A stretch of DNA of 64,000 nucleotides from Paenibacillus lacisoli (GTDB lineage: Bacteria > Bacillota > Bacilli > Paenibacillales > Paenibacillaceae): positions 434,001-498,000 of the forward strand of contig NZ_JAUQTB010000003.1 of the NCBI RefSeq assembly GCF_030580655.1, written 5' to 3'. Shown here piece after piece: positions 9,499-19,100 of this stretch. Made by a program: the position numbers and the translations under genes. Each line of letters starts with the position of its first letter. Positions within the stretch are counted from its first letter, which is position 1. The notes under the pieces were generated by a model. The model saw only the letters and a program-made list of their open reading frames with translations, searched no databases and had not been told where the DNA came from.

Positions 9499-9840
9499 AT
9501 GAAACCGATGTATTCAAAGGCGCAGCTGAGATATTCCAAAGCAAAAGTAAACTTTGAGAATAGAGCCAAGGTAATGGAGAAGAAGATAGAAGATACACGC
9601 AAGACGACAGAGATCTCGCAAGAGGTGATGGAAGGTCTTGTGATGGAGACTGGCTTCCATGATGCTTATAACGACCTGGTATTGGCGGAGAATGAACTCA
9701 TTGAATGGTCCCACGCCACAATCAAACATGAGAAGACATATCGTGACAACCGCGATGCGATCGATACGATGTACGAGAACATTAACAATGATCCTGCCGT
9801 ACGTGCTCAAGTGATTGAGCTGGCGATGAAGATCCGCTAA
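9499..9840 (+). CDS. Small coiled-coil protein of unknown function
   Basis: 113 aa, ATG start with AAGGGTGAAGGG upstream. The protein is highly charged and predicted almost wholly helical, with heptad-like spacing over residues 8-85 (KAKVNFENRAKVMEKKIED and onward), no signal peptide and no membrane segment, so it should be cytoplasmic. It stands alone between its own promoter and terminator. I do not recognise the family; it is probably a conserved hypothetical of paenibacilli. That it is a real gene is supported by the ribosome site, the flanking signals and ordinary codon use. Confidence 0.75.
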   Translation: MKPMYSKAQLRYSKAKVNFENRAKVMEKKIEDTRKTTEISQEVMEGLVMETGFHDAYNDLVLAENELIEWSHATIKHEKTYRDNRDAIDTMYENINNDPAVRAQVIELAMKIR

Positions 9841-9867
9841 ATTGCAATTTTAATATCATAGGATAGA

Positions 9868-9894
9868 GACACCGGAGAGCCGGTGTCTTTTTTT
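9868..9894 (+). terminator. Intrinsic terminator after the coiled-coil gene
   Basis: Perfect stem GACACCGG / CCGGTGTC with an AGAG loop, followed by seven T. Confidence 0.95.
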
Positions 9895-9949
9895 GTTCAC
9901 ATGTTTATGTCAGGTAAATCCTGGTTAAGAAATTAGCAAAAGTTGCTTA

Positions 9950-9979
9950 ATGACGCTGTGTTTCCAGCCATGATATACT
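9950..9979 (+). promoter_or_regulatory. Candidate distal promoter of the S-layer gene
   Basis: ATGACG (9950-9955), 18 nt, TATACT (9974-9979) with an extended -10 TG one base upstream. It lies about 440 nt before the mature-type start and would give a very long leader. Weaker than the proximal promoter at 10182-10210. Confidence 0.35.
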
Positions 9980-10181
9980 GTTTCCGAAGGCAGCCAAGTT
10001 TACTAAAATGTTGTAATGGAACCAATACATATCCTGGTTGAGAATAGAAAAAGAATTTTTTTCTAAATCATCGCAACTTTTCGGAACCTGCTGCGTTTAA
10101 GATGTTGTACGTTATGAAGCGATGGAGTTACCCAAGATTGCCCTGATGGTGAAACTTGTCTTATTATTAGAAAAATTTCTC

Positions 10182-10210
10182 TTTACGCCACTTGGGACCC
10201 ATTGTATAAT
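10182..10210 (+). promoter_or_regulatory. Strong proximal promoter of the S-layer gene
   Basis: TTTACG at 10182-10187, 17 nt, perfect TATAAT at 10205-10210. Transcription should start near 10217, within or next to GGGAGGTAGG (10213-10222), a Shine-Dalgarno-like sequence at the predicted 5' end. The leader then holds a 7-bp hairpin TCTGTGA / TCACAGA (10269-10288). The whole 9895-10342 stretch has no convincing gene. Confidence 0.65.
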
Positions 10211-10325
10211 ACGGGAGGTAGGATTAGGAAACTACTCTATTTTTCCGTCACATGATTGGTATAAAGTTTCTGTGATACCCGTCACAGACATCATTTATAG
10301 GAAGCTTGCTCAACATACTCTGGAA

Positions 10326-10417
10326 AGGGGGTGCACTTACTAATGAGTGATAAGAGCTACCACACTACAGACAATACTTATGTATCGAACGTTCAAGGAG
10401 GAGAAAAAAAGGTTATG
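10326..10417 (+). promoter_or_regulatory. Two tandem in-frame translation starts of the S-layer gene
   Basis: Start 1 is ATG 10343 behind AAAGGGGGTG (10324-10333). Start 2 is ATG 10415 behind AAGGAGGAG (10395-10403), which itself is read as part of QGGEKK in the upstream frame. The two are in frame and 72 nt apart, so start 1 would add 24 residues ahead of the signal peptide. The same layout is known for the middle wall protein gene of Brevibacillus brevis 47. Confidence 0.6.
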
Positions 10418-13400
10418 AAGAAAATTTTGACTGTCGCTCTGTCTACAGCAATGGCATTCTCCATGTTTGCATCTGTAGCATTTGGTGATACTGCGACTAC
10501 ACCACAAGCTAAATTCGACGCTCTGAAAGCAAAAGGTATCCTGACTGGTTATCAAGATGGATCCGCTGGACTGGACAGAGAACTGACTCGCGCTGAGTTC
10601 GCGAAAATCATCGTTAAAACTTTGGGCCTGAAAGAAGTTACTGGCGTTTACACGTTCAAAGACAAGAACTACAACGCTAAGAACTGGGCTGCTCCGTACA
10701 TCGAAGCTGTTAACGCTGCCGGTATCATGACTGGTAAAGACAACGTTAAGAAAATCTTCGACTTCAACGGTAAAGTAACCATCGAAGAAATGGCGAAAGT
10801 ACTGTCCATCGCATTGAAACTCGACGTTCCTACGAACGCTGACAACAGTGCATCCACATGGGCGAAAGGTTATGTACAAGCAGCAATCAACGCTGGTTAC
10901 ATCTCCGCTAACGCTAACTTCAAAGCTAACGCTACTCGTGAGCTGGCAGTAAACGCTGCTTATGCAATCGACCAAGCTAGCCAAAAACCAGCTGTAAGCA
11001 AATATGAAGTTCAAAACAACGGTAAAACTGTTGTCTTCACACTGGCTGACGGCCAAACAGTGAAAGTAGATCTGACTACTGCACTGCCAGCTAACGTTGC
11101 TCAACAAGTTCAATTCAAGTATAAAGGTTTTGACTACACTGAGAGCGTAACTTATGTTGTAACTGATGCTACAGCTGTTCAATCTGTGTATGCTAACAAC
11201 CTGAAAGAAATCACAGTAGCATTCAACGGTAAAGTTGATCAAGATACTGCAGAAGAGGTTTCTAACTACACTCTGAGATCCGGTAAAGTGATCACTGGTG
11301 CTGCATTGAGCGCTGATGCTAAAACAGTTACTTTGACGCTTCAAGGTACTCTTAACAACAATAAAGCTGATGCACTTAGCGTAGCTGGTGTTAAAGCCGG
11401 TTCTGCAACAATCAGTGCTAACAATGTGGAATTCACTACAGTGGATAACACATTGCCAGTAGTTGAATCTGTTCAATCTCTGGGAACAAAATCTGTTAAG
11501 GTTGTTTTCAGCGAGCCAGTTAATGGTTTGGCACAATCCAACTTTACTCTGGATGGAAAAGCGTTCTACGGTAAAGTAGATATGGGTGCTAATAACCGTT
11601 CCGCGATTCTGACTCCTTACACTTCTGGCACGCTTTCTGTTGGCGCACACCAATTGACTGCTTCCCAAGTGAAAGATTATGCAGGTTTCGTGGCTCTTGC
11701 CAAAACATTCGATTTCACAGTAGTTGAAGATACAGCAGCTCCTACAATTACTGAATCTTCTGCGACTTTGGAAAGTGTTACAGTTACTTTCTCTGAGGTT
11801 GTAGATCCTGCAACTATCTCGGGTTCAAATGTTTACTGGATGTCCGGTACTTCTAAGAAAACAGCAACTGCTGGTACTCCAGTGAAATTGGCTGATAACA
11901 AGTACAAATTCGTATTTGGTGCTGGGTCTAACTCTCTGCCAACAGGAGCAGTTACAATTTTTGTTACTGGCGTTAAAGATTACTCCGGTAACACAATTGC
12001 ATCCAATACTTCTTTTGTAGTTAATCCTACAATTGATCAAACTCGTCCGGAAGTTACTAGAATTAGTGCTCCTGATGCTCGCACTGTTAAAGTAACTTTC
12101 AACAAAGAAGTATTGCCATCTAGCGTATCTGCTGCTGGTAACTACACAGTAACTAACAAGGATGGAAAAGCTATTTCTGTGAGAGGCGGCGCTGTTGATC
12201 CGTCTGACTCTAAATCCATCTTGATCAGTCTTTACTCTGATCTCTCTACTGGTTCTAATAATGTTGCAGTTCGTAACATTAAAGATACAACAAAACTGCA
12301 AAACACAATGCTGGACTTCAACGGTACTGTAACAGTTGGTGATACAACTGCTCCAGCCCTCGACTCCAAGATTGTAAGTGCAACGGATCGTCGTGTAGTT
12401 ATTGCATTCAGCGAGAAAATGAATGTTGAAACTCTTACGAATTATGCTAACTACTACGCAACCGTTAATAATGCGACTGTTCCATTGACTCCGGCTCTTG
12501 CTACTTTTGATGTTCTTCAAGATGGCAAAGCAGTAGCAATTACTTTTGCAGAAACTTTCAACAACAAAGACGTTGTTTTCGCATCTGGTGCTTCCGCAGT
12601 TAATGCTAATGTTTCTGCTGTAACTGTATTAGGTGTTAAAGACCTTGCAGGAAACCTTTTGTCTAACTTCACTTCCATGACTGGAAATACAGTTAGCCTG
12701 ACTACTAACACAACTGTTGCCCTTGCTCCTTACAAAACAGGCTCTACTGCAGTAGCTGAATTGGTGGACAATAAAACAGTTAAAGTTAAATTCTCTGCAC
12801 CAATTCTTGAAGCACAAACTGGAGCTTTCTCCTACAAAATTGGTGGCGTAGAGCAAGTAGACTATGTTGATGTTGACAGTTCTTCTGTTGCAACTGTTCA
12901 CTTCAAAAATTCTCTTGGTACTGATGCTGCTAACCTTAGTCTGACTGTTGAGTATTCTAAGCTAGTAACAGCAGCTGGCAACCTGGCTAATACTGGAAAT
13001 GATACTGTTACAGTAGCTAAACTGATTGATTCTGTTGCTCCAGAAGCAGTATTGCCTGCAAGTGGTGTTTATACCGTAACAGGTGGAGAAACAATTGTTG
13101 TACCATTCTCCGAAGTCCTGGATACATTGTCTCCATATGCAGCAACTGACTTTAAAGTAGTTCGTACTTCCGATTTGAAAGAATTGGATCCTACAACTGA
13201 TTATACTGTTGCCCTTGGTACTGGTAATAAATCAGTCGAAATTACTCTGAAAGATTCTGCTACAAGAACTGCAACTACTGATTATAAAGTAACCGTTAAA
13301 AATGCAAAATATGTAGCAGATAAAGCTGGTAACACAATTGCTGATTCTGACGCAGTTTCTGCAGATGTTGTTGGTACTGCAGCTCCAGCTGTAACTGGTG

Positions 13401-13600
13401 GAGTTGAAGAGATCTCTGGAGTAGATACTACTATGGAGTACAAAGGAAGCACAGGCACTTGGACAGCTGTAACTGGTGATCCGATTACTGGATTAACTGC
13501 TGGCACATACCAAGTACGTGTGAAATCTAAAACTGATGCAACAACTGGTGTTGTAACACCTGCGGGCGCAATTGCTACCGTAACAGTAACAGCTAGCTAA
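10415..13600 (+). CDS. Major S-layer protein (N-terminal SLH domains)
   Basis: 1061 aa from ATG 10415, which is followed at once by a canonical signal peptide (MKKILTVALSTAMAFSMF, cleavage near VAFGD). Three SLH motifs occupy about residues 28-190: LDRELTRAEFAKIIVKTLGL, then WAAPYIEAVNAAGIMTG, then WAKGYVQAAINAGYISA. The rest is a chain of Ig-like beta-sandwich modules, each opening in the style of ANNLKEITVAFNGKVD. Codon use differs from the neighbours: glutamine is almost always CAA and GCT, GGT, AAC and CTG are favoured, the mark of very high expression. With a strong promoter, long leader and terminator this is the best candidate for the lattice-forming S-layer protein, anchored to the SCWP made by csaB-tagA-tagO. 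An extended form from ATG 10343 is possible. Confidence 0.9.
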   Translation: MKKILTVALSTAMAFSMFASVAFGDTATTPQAKFDALKAKGILTGYQDGSAGLDRELTRAEFAKIIVKTLGLKEVTGVYTFKDKNYNAKNWAAPYIEAVNAAGIMTGKDNVKKIFDFNGKVTIEEMAKVLSIALKLDVPTNADNSASTWAKGYVQAAINAGYISANANFKANATRELAVNAAYAIDQASQKPAVSKYEVQNNGKTVVFTLADGQTVKVDLTTALPANVAQQVQFKYKGFDYTESVTYVVTDATAVQSVYANNLKEITVAFNGKVDQDTAEEVSNYTLRSGKVITGAALSADAKTVTLTLQGTLNNNKADALSVAGVKAGSATISANNVEFTTVDNTLPVVESVQSLGTKSVKVVFSEPVNGLAQSNFTLDGKAFYGKVDMGANNRSAILTPYTSGTLSVGAHQLTASQVKDYAGFVALAKTFDFTVVEDTAAPTITESSATLESVTVTFSEVVDPATISGSNVYWMSGTSKKTATAGTPVKLADNKYKFVFGAGSNSLPTGAVTIFVTGVKDYSGNTIASNTSFVVNPTIDQTRPEVTRISAPDARTVKVTFNKEVLPSSVSAAGNYTVTNKDGKAISVRGGAVDPSDSKSILISLYSDLSTGSNNVAVRNIKDTTKLQNTMLDFNGTVTVGDTTAPALDSKIVSATDRRVVIAFSEKMNVETLTNYANYYATVNNATVPLTPALATFDVLQDGKAVAITFAETFNNKDVVFASGASAVNANVSAVTVLGVKDLAGNLLSNFTSMTGNTVSLTTNTTVALAPYKTGSTAVAELVDNKTVKVKFSAPILEAQTGAFSYKIGGVEQVDYVDVDSSSVATVHFKNSLGTDAANLSLTVEYSKLVTAAGNLANTGNDTVTVAKLIDSVAPEAVLPASGVYTVTGGETIVVPFSEVLDTLSPYAATDFKVVRTSDLKELDPTTDYTVALGTGNKSVEITLKDSATRTATTDYKVTVKNAKYVADKAGNTIADSDAVSADVVGTAAPAVTGGVEEISGVDTTMEYKGSTGTWTAVTGDPITGLTAGTYQVRVKSKTDATTGVVTPAGAIATVTVTAS

Positions 13601-13615
13601 TTTAGCATCTTACGA

Positions 13616-13645
13616 AGAGAGAGAGGATATCCTCTCTCTCTTTTT
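13616..13645 (+). terminator. Intrinsic terminator after the S-layer gene
   Basis: AGAGAGAGGATATCCTCTCTCT forms a near-perfect hairpin of alternating AG/CT and is followed by TTTTT. Confidence 0.85.
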
Positions 13646-13672
13646 GATTTTATAAAAGTTATGGAGGTAAGA

Positions 13673-14176
13673 GTGAGAAATTTGAAATTTAAGACATTTT
13701 GCTTGTTTACCTTTTTGCTTTTTTGTAATAATTCAGCATTCGCTGCCACCGCAACATCCCAACCCGGCACGGCCGATGACCCCGTCGTAACCAAAAGCTA
13801 CGTAGACCAACAAATCCAAAATGCACTGTCTGGTAAAACACCTTCTACGCCATCAACAACGACACCATCCACACCAAGCACTACTCCAGCTGCACCTGCG
13901 GATACATCCTACAAAATTGTAGATGTTAAACCCGGCCAAAAACTAATGGCCGCTTCTGGAGCGGAGTTTATCGTACGTGCGGGTAAAGCGGTCATCATCA
14001 GTGATGCGGCGAACGGTGTTGCCGATCTGACTGGTGGACAGGACCTGACGGACGGAACTGCCATTTACACTAACCATCTGTTATTATTCCCAAGAGAAGG
14101 CCGGGGTATAACCACACAGGATGGGCAAAAATATGGGCTGGTCGTTATGGTTCGCGGTGGATATACGATTCAATAA
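13673..14176 (+). CDS. Small secreted protein of unknown function
   Basis: 167 aa from GTG 13673, chosen because GGAGG at 13663-13667 has ideal spacing; ATG 13661 lacks a ribosome site. The signal peptide (NLKFKTFCLF hydrophobic core, cleavage near SAFAAT) is followed by TKSYVDQQIQNAL, a linker of Thr-Pro-Ser repeats (about residues 57-75), and a compact C-terminal domain rich in Gly and Val (GQKLMAASGAEFIVRAGKAV to the end). I do not recognise the family. It starts 72 nt after the S-layer stop but beyond the terminator. The Pro/Thr linker suggests a wall-spanning tether with an exposed head; that is inference. Confidence 0.75.
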   Translation: MRNLKFKTFCLFTFLLFCNNSAFAATATSQPGTADDPVVTKSYVDQQIQNALSGKTPSTPSTTTPSTPSTTPAAPADTSYKIVDVKPGQKLMAASGAEFIVRAGKAVIISDAANGVADLTGGQDLTDGTAIYTNHLLLFPREGRGITTQDGQKYGLVVMVRGGYTIQ

Positions 14177-14269
14177 TTTGTGCCAAGCCAACCAACAATT
14201 CATCAGATTATCCCCCGCCATGCCGATGCACAATATTCTTGTACAATAATTACAGGAGGTGCATAGGAG

Positions 14270-14536
14270 ATGGCACGTAACAACAGTCGGAGTAACCGGA
14301 AGCTGGTACCGGAAAGCCGGGAAATGCTGAATCAGATGAAGTATGAGATCGCAGCTGAATTTGGTTATACAAGCGGTGGATATGGCGCGGATACCGAATT
14401 TGCAGGTGAACTGGGTCAGGTAGGACAAGGCTCCAGCGGACTTGGGGCTTACCGTACGTCGAGAGAGAATGGTTCGGTTGGCGGCGAGATGACGAAGCGT
14501 CTGATTGCTCAGGCGGAGAAAGCCTTTTTGTCCTAA
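14270..14536 (+). CDS. Alpha/beta-type small acid-soluble spore protein
   Basis: 88 aa. The pattern NKLV-PES-like (RKLVPESREMLNQMKYEIA), FGY, and then GSVGGEMTKRLIAQAE matches the two conserved blocks of alpha/beta-type SASPs, which coat and protect DNA in the spore core and are degraded by the GPR protease on germination. The middle (about residues 34-62) is an unusually glycine-rich insertion relative to the short B. subtilis SspA-type proteins of about 70 aa. ATG start with AGGAGG upstream. Such genes are normally read by sigma-G in the forespore; I could not place convincing sigma-G boxes. This implies a spore former. Confidence 0.88.
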   Translation: MARNNSRSNRKLVPESREMLNQMKYEIAAEFGYTSGGYGADTEFAGELGQVGQGSSGLGAYRTSRENGSVGGEMTKRLIAQAEKAFLS

Positions 14537-14600
14537 GATAACAGCTCTTATTCCCTGATTCTTCAAGGGATTTTGCATCTTCATGTGAAGATTCCACCAA

Positions 14601-14629
14601 TTGACACCGATTGACAAATGCGATAAGAT
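14601..14629 (+). promoter_or_regulatory. Sigma-A promoter of metK
   Basis: Perfect TTGACA at 14601-14606, 17 nt, TAAGAT at 14624-14629. A second TTGACA at 14611 is too close to the -10 to serve it. Confidence 0.65.
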
Positions 14630-14649
14630 GACCTTTGAGGATTGTACGC

Positions 14650-14681
14650 AACCTTTTCCAATGGGAAAAGGTTCATTTTTT
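14650..14681 (+). terminator. Terminator-like hairpin inside the metK leader
   Basis: Perfect 10-bp stem AACCTTTTCC / GGAAAAGGTT with an AATG loop, followed by CATTTTTT. It lies downstream of the metK promoter and only about 20 nt before the metK start, so it must be read through or acts as an attenuator. No S-box aptamer is present. Confidence 0.7.
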
Positions 14682-14701
14682 GTTTAAGGGGGTTTGATTC
14701 C

Positions 14702-15907
14702 ATGTCTATTAAAGGACGTCACTTATTTACGTCGGAGTCCGTTACAGAAGGACATCCGGATAAAATTTGTGACCAGATTTCGGATGCGGTGCTGGATGCC
14801 TTTTTGGCGGTAGATCCCAACGCCCGTGTAGCCTGCGAAGTATCTGTAGCGACTGGTCTGGTGCTTGTGATCGGAGAGATCAGCAGCTCTGCAGATTATG
14901 TGGATATTCCTGCGATTGTACGCAATACGGTGAAGGATATCGGCTATACTCGTGCGAAATTCGGTTTTGATTTTAATACAATGGCTGTGCTCACGTCGCT
15001 GAACGAGCAATCGCCGGATATCGCGCAGGGGGTTAATGCTGCCCTGGAGAACCGGAATCCGGAAGAAATGGCGAGAGAAACAGAGAACATTGGTGCTGGT
15101 GATCAGGGTCTGATGTTTGGTTTCGCAACCAATGAGACACCTGAACTGATGCCGCTGCCGATTGCTACATCACACCGTATCGCCCGTCGACTGGCGGAAG
15201 TACGCAAGAACGGAACACTGGAATACCTTCGTCCCGATGGTAAGACACAAGTAACGGTAGAATACGATGAGGACGGCAAGCCGGTTCGCATCGATACGAT
15301 CGTCGTGTCTACTCAGCATGGTGAAGATATTACACTGGAGCAAATCCAGAAGGATATCAAAGAGCATGTTATTTTGCCTGTAGTCCCTGCAGAGTTGCTG
15401 GATAGCGAAACCAAGTATTATATCAATCCTACAGGCCGTTTTGTTATTGGCGGACCTCAAGGGGATGCCGGTCTGACTGGACGAAAGATCATCGTCGATA
15501 CATATGGCGGTTATGCGCGTCATGGCGGCGGTGCTTTTTCCGGTAAGGATCCGACGAAAGTTGACCGTTCCGCAGCCTATGCTGCCCGTTATGTGGCGAA
15601 GAATATCGTTGCCGCTGGTCTCGCTGACAAATGTGAAATTCAGCTGGCTTATGCGATTGGTGTAGCTACACCGGTGTCTATTAACGTAGATACTTATGGT
15701 ACGGGTAAGGTAAAAGAAGAGAAGCTGGTCGAGCTGGTCCGCAATAACTTCGACCTTCGTCCTGCCGGAATTATCCGTATGCTGGATTTACGCCGTCCGA
15801 TTTACAAGCAGACTGCTGCTTACGGTCACTTTGGCCGTACTGACCTGGAGCTCCCTTGGGAACAGGTGGACAAAGCAGACATGCTGAGATCCCAAGCGGG
15901 TCTGTAA
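14702..15907 (+). CDS. metK: S-adenosylmethionine synthase MetK
   Basis: 401 aa from ATG 14702 ([20 protein letters not shown]), with AAGGGGG upstream; the longer open frame from 14642 would run through the leader hairpin and is not used. Family signatures are [10 protein letters not shown], the P-loop-like [19 protein letters not shown], and a C-terminus [13 protein letters not shown]. It makes S-adenosylmethionine from methionine and ATP in the cytoplasm as a tetramer and has the usual length of about 400. It stands as a single transcription unit with its own promoter, leader hairpin and terminator, placed between a spore protein and an SLH gene. Confidence 0.98.
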   Translation: MSIKGRHLFTSESVTEGHPDKICDQISDAVLDAFLAVDPNARVACEVSVATGLVLVIGEISSSADYVDIPAIVRNTVKDIGYTRAKFGFDFNTMAVLTSLNEQSPDIAQGVNAALENRNPEEMARETENIGAGDQGLMFGFATNETPELMPLPIATSHRIARRLAEVRKNGTLEYLRPDGKTQVTVEYDEDGKPVRIDTIVVSTQHGEDITLEQIQKDIKEHVILPVVPAELLDSETKYYINPTGRFVIGGPQGDAGLTGRKIIVDTYGGYARHGGGAFSGKDPTKVDRSAAYAARYVAKNIVAAGLADKCEIQLAYAIGVATPVSINVDTYGTGKVKEEKLVELVRNNFDLRPAGIIRMLDLRRPIYKQTAAYGHFGRTDLELPWEQVDKADMLRSQAGL

Positions 15908-15960
15908 GTGTTAATCGATTGTATAAGTCATTAGTAAAGTAATTATATATATGCTGATTC

Positions 15961-15993
15961 AAGCCGATTTCTGACATCAGAATCGGCTTTTTT
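15961..15993 (+). terminator. Intrinsic terminator after metK
   Basis: AAGCCGATT(T)CTGA pairs with TCAGAATCGGCTT with a one-base bulge and is followed by TTTTTT. Confidence 0.88.
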
Positions 15994-16027
15994 GTCATGC
16001 TTTCGAATACATTTTCCGGTAATTTCC

Positions 16028-16055
16028 TAATGATTTGGACCTGGAGAGCCGACAT
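16028..16055 (+). promoter_or_regulatory. Candidate sigma-D promoter of the second large SLH gene
   Basis: TAAT (16028-16031), 16 nt, GCCGACAT (16048-16055). One base off GCCGATAT and with the same 16-nt spacing as the flaG and flgM elements. It lies about 120 nt before the start codon. Confidence 0.45.
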
Positions 16056-16174
16056 AAAGAAGAGGTGTATTTTCTGTTTGTCAGAAAAATATGCCTATCC
16101 ATAATATGAAATCGATAATGTGAAATCATTCAATAACGATATAGGTTAAAGGGAAGCACAGGAGGGATTCTTAC

Positions 16175-19100
16175 ATGATCATGAAATGGAATAAGAAGAG
16201 GACAACCAGAAGCATAGCGATTGCGCTGTCGCTGATGCTGACTACTGAATTATGGGGTGGAACAGCCCTGCTGCCAGGTCCGACGTACGCAGAAGCTGCA
16301 GTACAGACGGCCGTACAAGCATCCAATTTATTCCCCGCGAGCGGCTATAGCAGCACTCCGATATCACCGGATATCTCTGTAACACTGGGTCAGCCGGTCG
16401 AGTTAGTGACAAGCGGGAGTTATGGAGTCTCCATCCGTAAATATAGTGATAATACCGAGCAGGCCCGAATTCTGGGCAGCAGCATGGAGCTGCAGAATAA
16501 TGGGAAGAAGCTGGTTATAGCTCAGGCCCAAGGACAAGGAGGCCAAGGTCATGCAGGCCCGATAAATAGCCTGGAGCCAGATACGAAATACTACATAACG
16601 ATCGACAAAGAGCTGTTAAAGCCTGCGTCAAATGCATACATATGGGATGGCTTATCGAATAAAGACCAATGGAATTTCACGACGGTGGGGAATGGATCCG
16701 GGGCCGACACGGAAGCGCCGCAGTTACTTAAACAGGCACCTGTAGATAAGACCTCCAATGTGCTGCCTGAGAATGCCAAACTTCAGCTTACGTTCAATGA
16801 GCCTGTAGAGACAGGTAAAGGAAGTATTACAATCATGGGGCGTGCCAGCGGCAGTGGTTCCGCCTTTACGAATGTAGCCAATCTGGACATTCCTGGAGAC
16901 CAGGTGACAGGCACAGCCACAGAGGCAGTAGATACGAATGGAACGAAAACTTACACTGTCAACATCAGCCTGCAGGATACGCTAAAGTACGGTTGGGACT
17001 ACCAGGTAGGCGTAAACAAGGGAGCCTTTCTGGACCTGTCGGGAAATGAGTCAGACGCATGGACAGCCGCTCAATGGTCATTCTCAACAGCGGCCCCTCT
17101 CCAGGCTGAGACGCTGCTTCCCGCTCTGAACCAACGAAGCGTCCCTGTTGGACAGCAATTGAAGCTGTCTTTTAACAAAAATATTGCCCTCGGAAAGGGT
17201 ACAATCTCTATTAAGCAGCTGTCCAACAATGCAGAGGTTGCTAAAATTAATGTAGATAACACAACAGGCAGTGGGACAAGTGCAGGTTCCGGTTCCTCTG
17301 TAGCTTCAATAAGCGGGAGCGATCTGACAATTACGCATCCTGCATTTACAGCAAATACGACCTATTATGTACTGATCGATAAAGGGACTATCCTCGGTGA
17401 GGACGGCTCATTGTTTGCAGGGTACATCGAAGGGGATGACTGGCTGTTCTCGACGCAGGGAGATGCCGTTAAGCTGACAGCACTGCAGCCTGCTAACGGC
17501 GGCAGCAGTTCGACATTGACGCCGACGCTTAAATTAACCTTTGACCGCAATGTTACTCTGAAAAGCGGCACCATCCGGGTGAGCAAAAGCGATGGAACCG
17601 TAGTGGAAGACATTCCGGTGACTTCCTCCAAAGTAACTGGTGGCGGCACTTCAGTTATTTCGATCAAACCGGCAGCAACTCTTGCCTATAATACCCGCTA
17701 TCTGGTTAGTATACCGGATGGAACGCTGACAGATACGGATGGGAACCTGTTCCCGCGCTCCAATCAGACCTTATCCTGGAGTTTTACAACGGCGGCCAAT
17801 ACGAGTGCGTTAACACTCTCTTCTCTTTCACCAGCTGCGGGAAGTTCATCCGTTCCAATCAGTTCAGATTTGACGATGACGTATAACCGCAGTATTCAGC
17901 GTGGGACAGGAAGTATCAGCCTTCGCAAGGTAGGGGCCTCAGCAGATACGGCAATTACAGTTAGTATCAATGCAGCAAAAGCCGTTATCCACCCGGCGTC
18001 CCTATTAGAGGCCAACTCCACGTACACATTGACGGCTGGTACGGGAGCATTTCTGGATGCATCCAACAGCGATATGTGGTCTCCGGCAATGCAGTGGAGT
18101 TTTAGTACAGCTATAGCTGATACAACCGCTCCCGTGCTGCAGAGCACGCAAATGTATACCAATGACACCATCCGGCTGCAGTATAACGAGGCTATAGACA
18201 GTTCGATGGTACCTCTGATTACAAGTTTTTCGGCTACCGTCAATGGGGATACCCGAGCTGTTAGCAGTGTCTGGATCTCCGGTTCCAATGTATATGTGGT
18301 TCTGTCAACAGGGGTTGCAGTTGGACAAAATGTAAGACTCAGTTACTCGGCAGGCACACGGCCCATCCGGGATTATGCAGGGAATTCTGCAGCATCCTTC
18401 GGATTGATTGAAGTTGTCAATGGCATGGACACGGCTCTTCCTAAACCGAGAGAGGCGACCGTATATACGAACAGCCTCATTGTTTATTTTAACGATACGA
18501 TTAAAACACCGTCCACATCGGCTTATAGTCAATTTCAGGTAACGGCAGACGGTTCGGGGATCGGTGTAAACAGCCTGTACTGGAATGGCTCTTACCTGAC
18601 CCTCAACCTGTCCCGCGGTGTGACAGACGGTCAGGTCGTCAAGCTCTCGTATGCGCCGGGTTCCTATCCGCTTCAGGATCTCCGAGGGCAAAATGTATCG
18701 GCATTCACCGATTTTTTTGTCCGGAATACGCTGGATTCCAAGCCGCCTGTACTTGAAAAAGCAGAGGCCACCGGCAGCACGGTTCTGCTCACATACAATG
18801 AAGCGCTGCGAGAAGACAGACTTCCTGCAAAGAACCAATTCTCTGTTTTGTCCGGGTCTACACCTGATTATGTGACAGCGATGGAGATTAAGTCGAACAC
18901 GATAAAATTAACGCTGGCGTCTTCCCTGTCTCCGACGGTCGATGCAACGGTATCTTATGTGCCAGGAAGTTCAGGCTTTACCGACTTGAACGGCAATATG
19001 GCAGGCTATTTGAATCTGGTACCGATCACCATCTCCAATGGTGCGGCTGTCGGACTGACATCAGGCACGGTAAAAGACAACGGAATCTCATTGACTTTTA

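Noticed and set aside
10122..10343. 73-codon frame in the S-layer leader
   Set aside because: No ribosome site, and it crosses the strong promoter and leader hairpin; regulatory sequence explains the stretch.
10340..11668. 442-codon minus-strand frame opposite the S-layer gene
   Set aside because: Serine/cysteine-rich shadow caused by the biased codon use of the S-layer gene.
14537..14701. Possible S-box riboswitch before metK
   Set aside because: Too short between promoter and start, and none of the conserved S-box strands is present.
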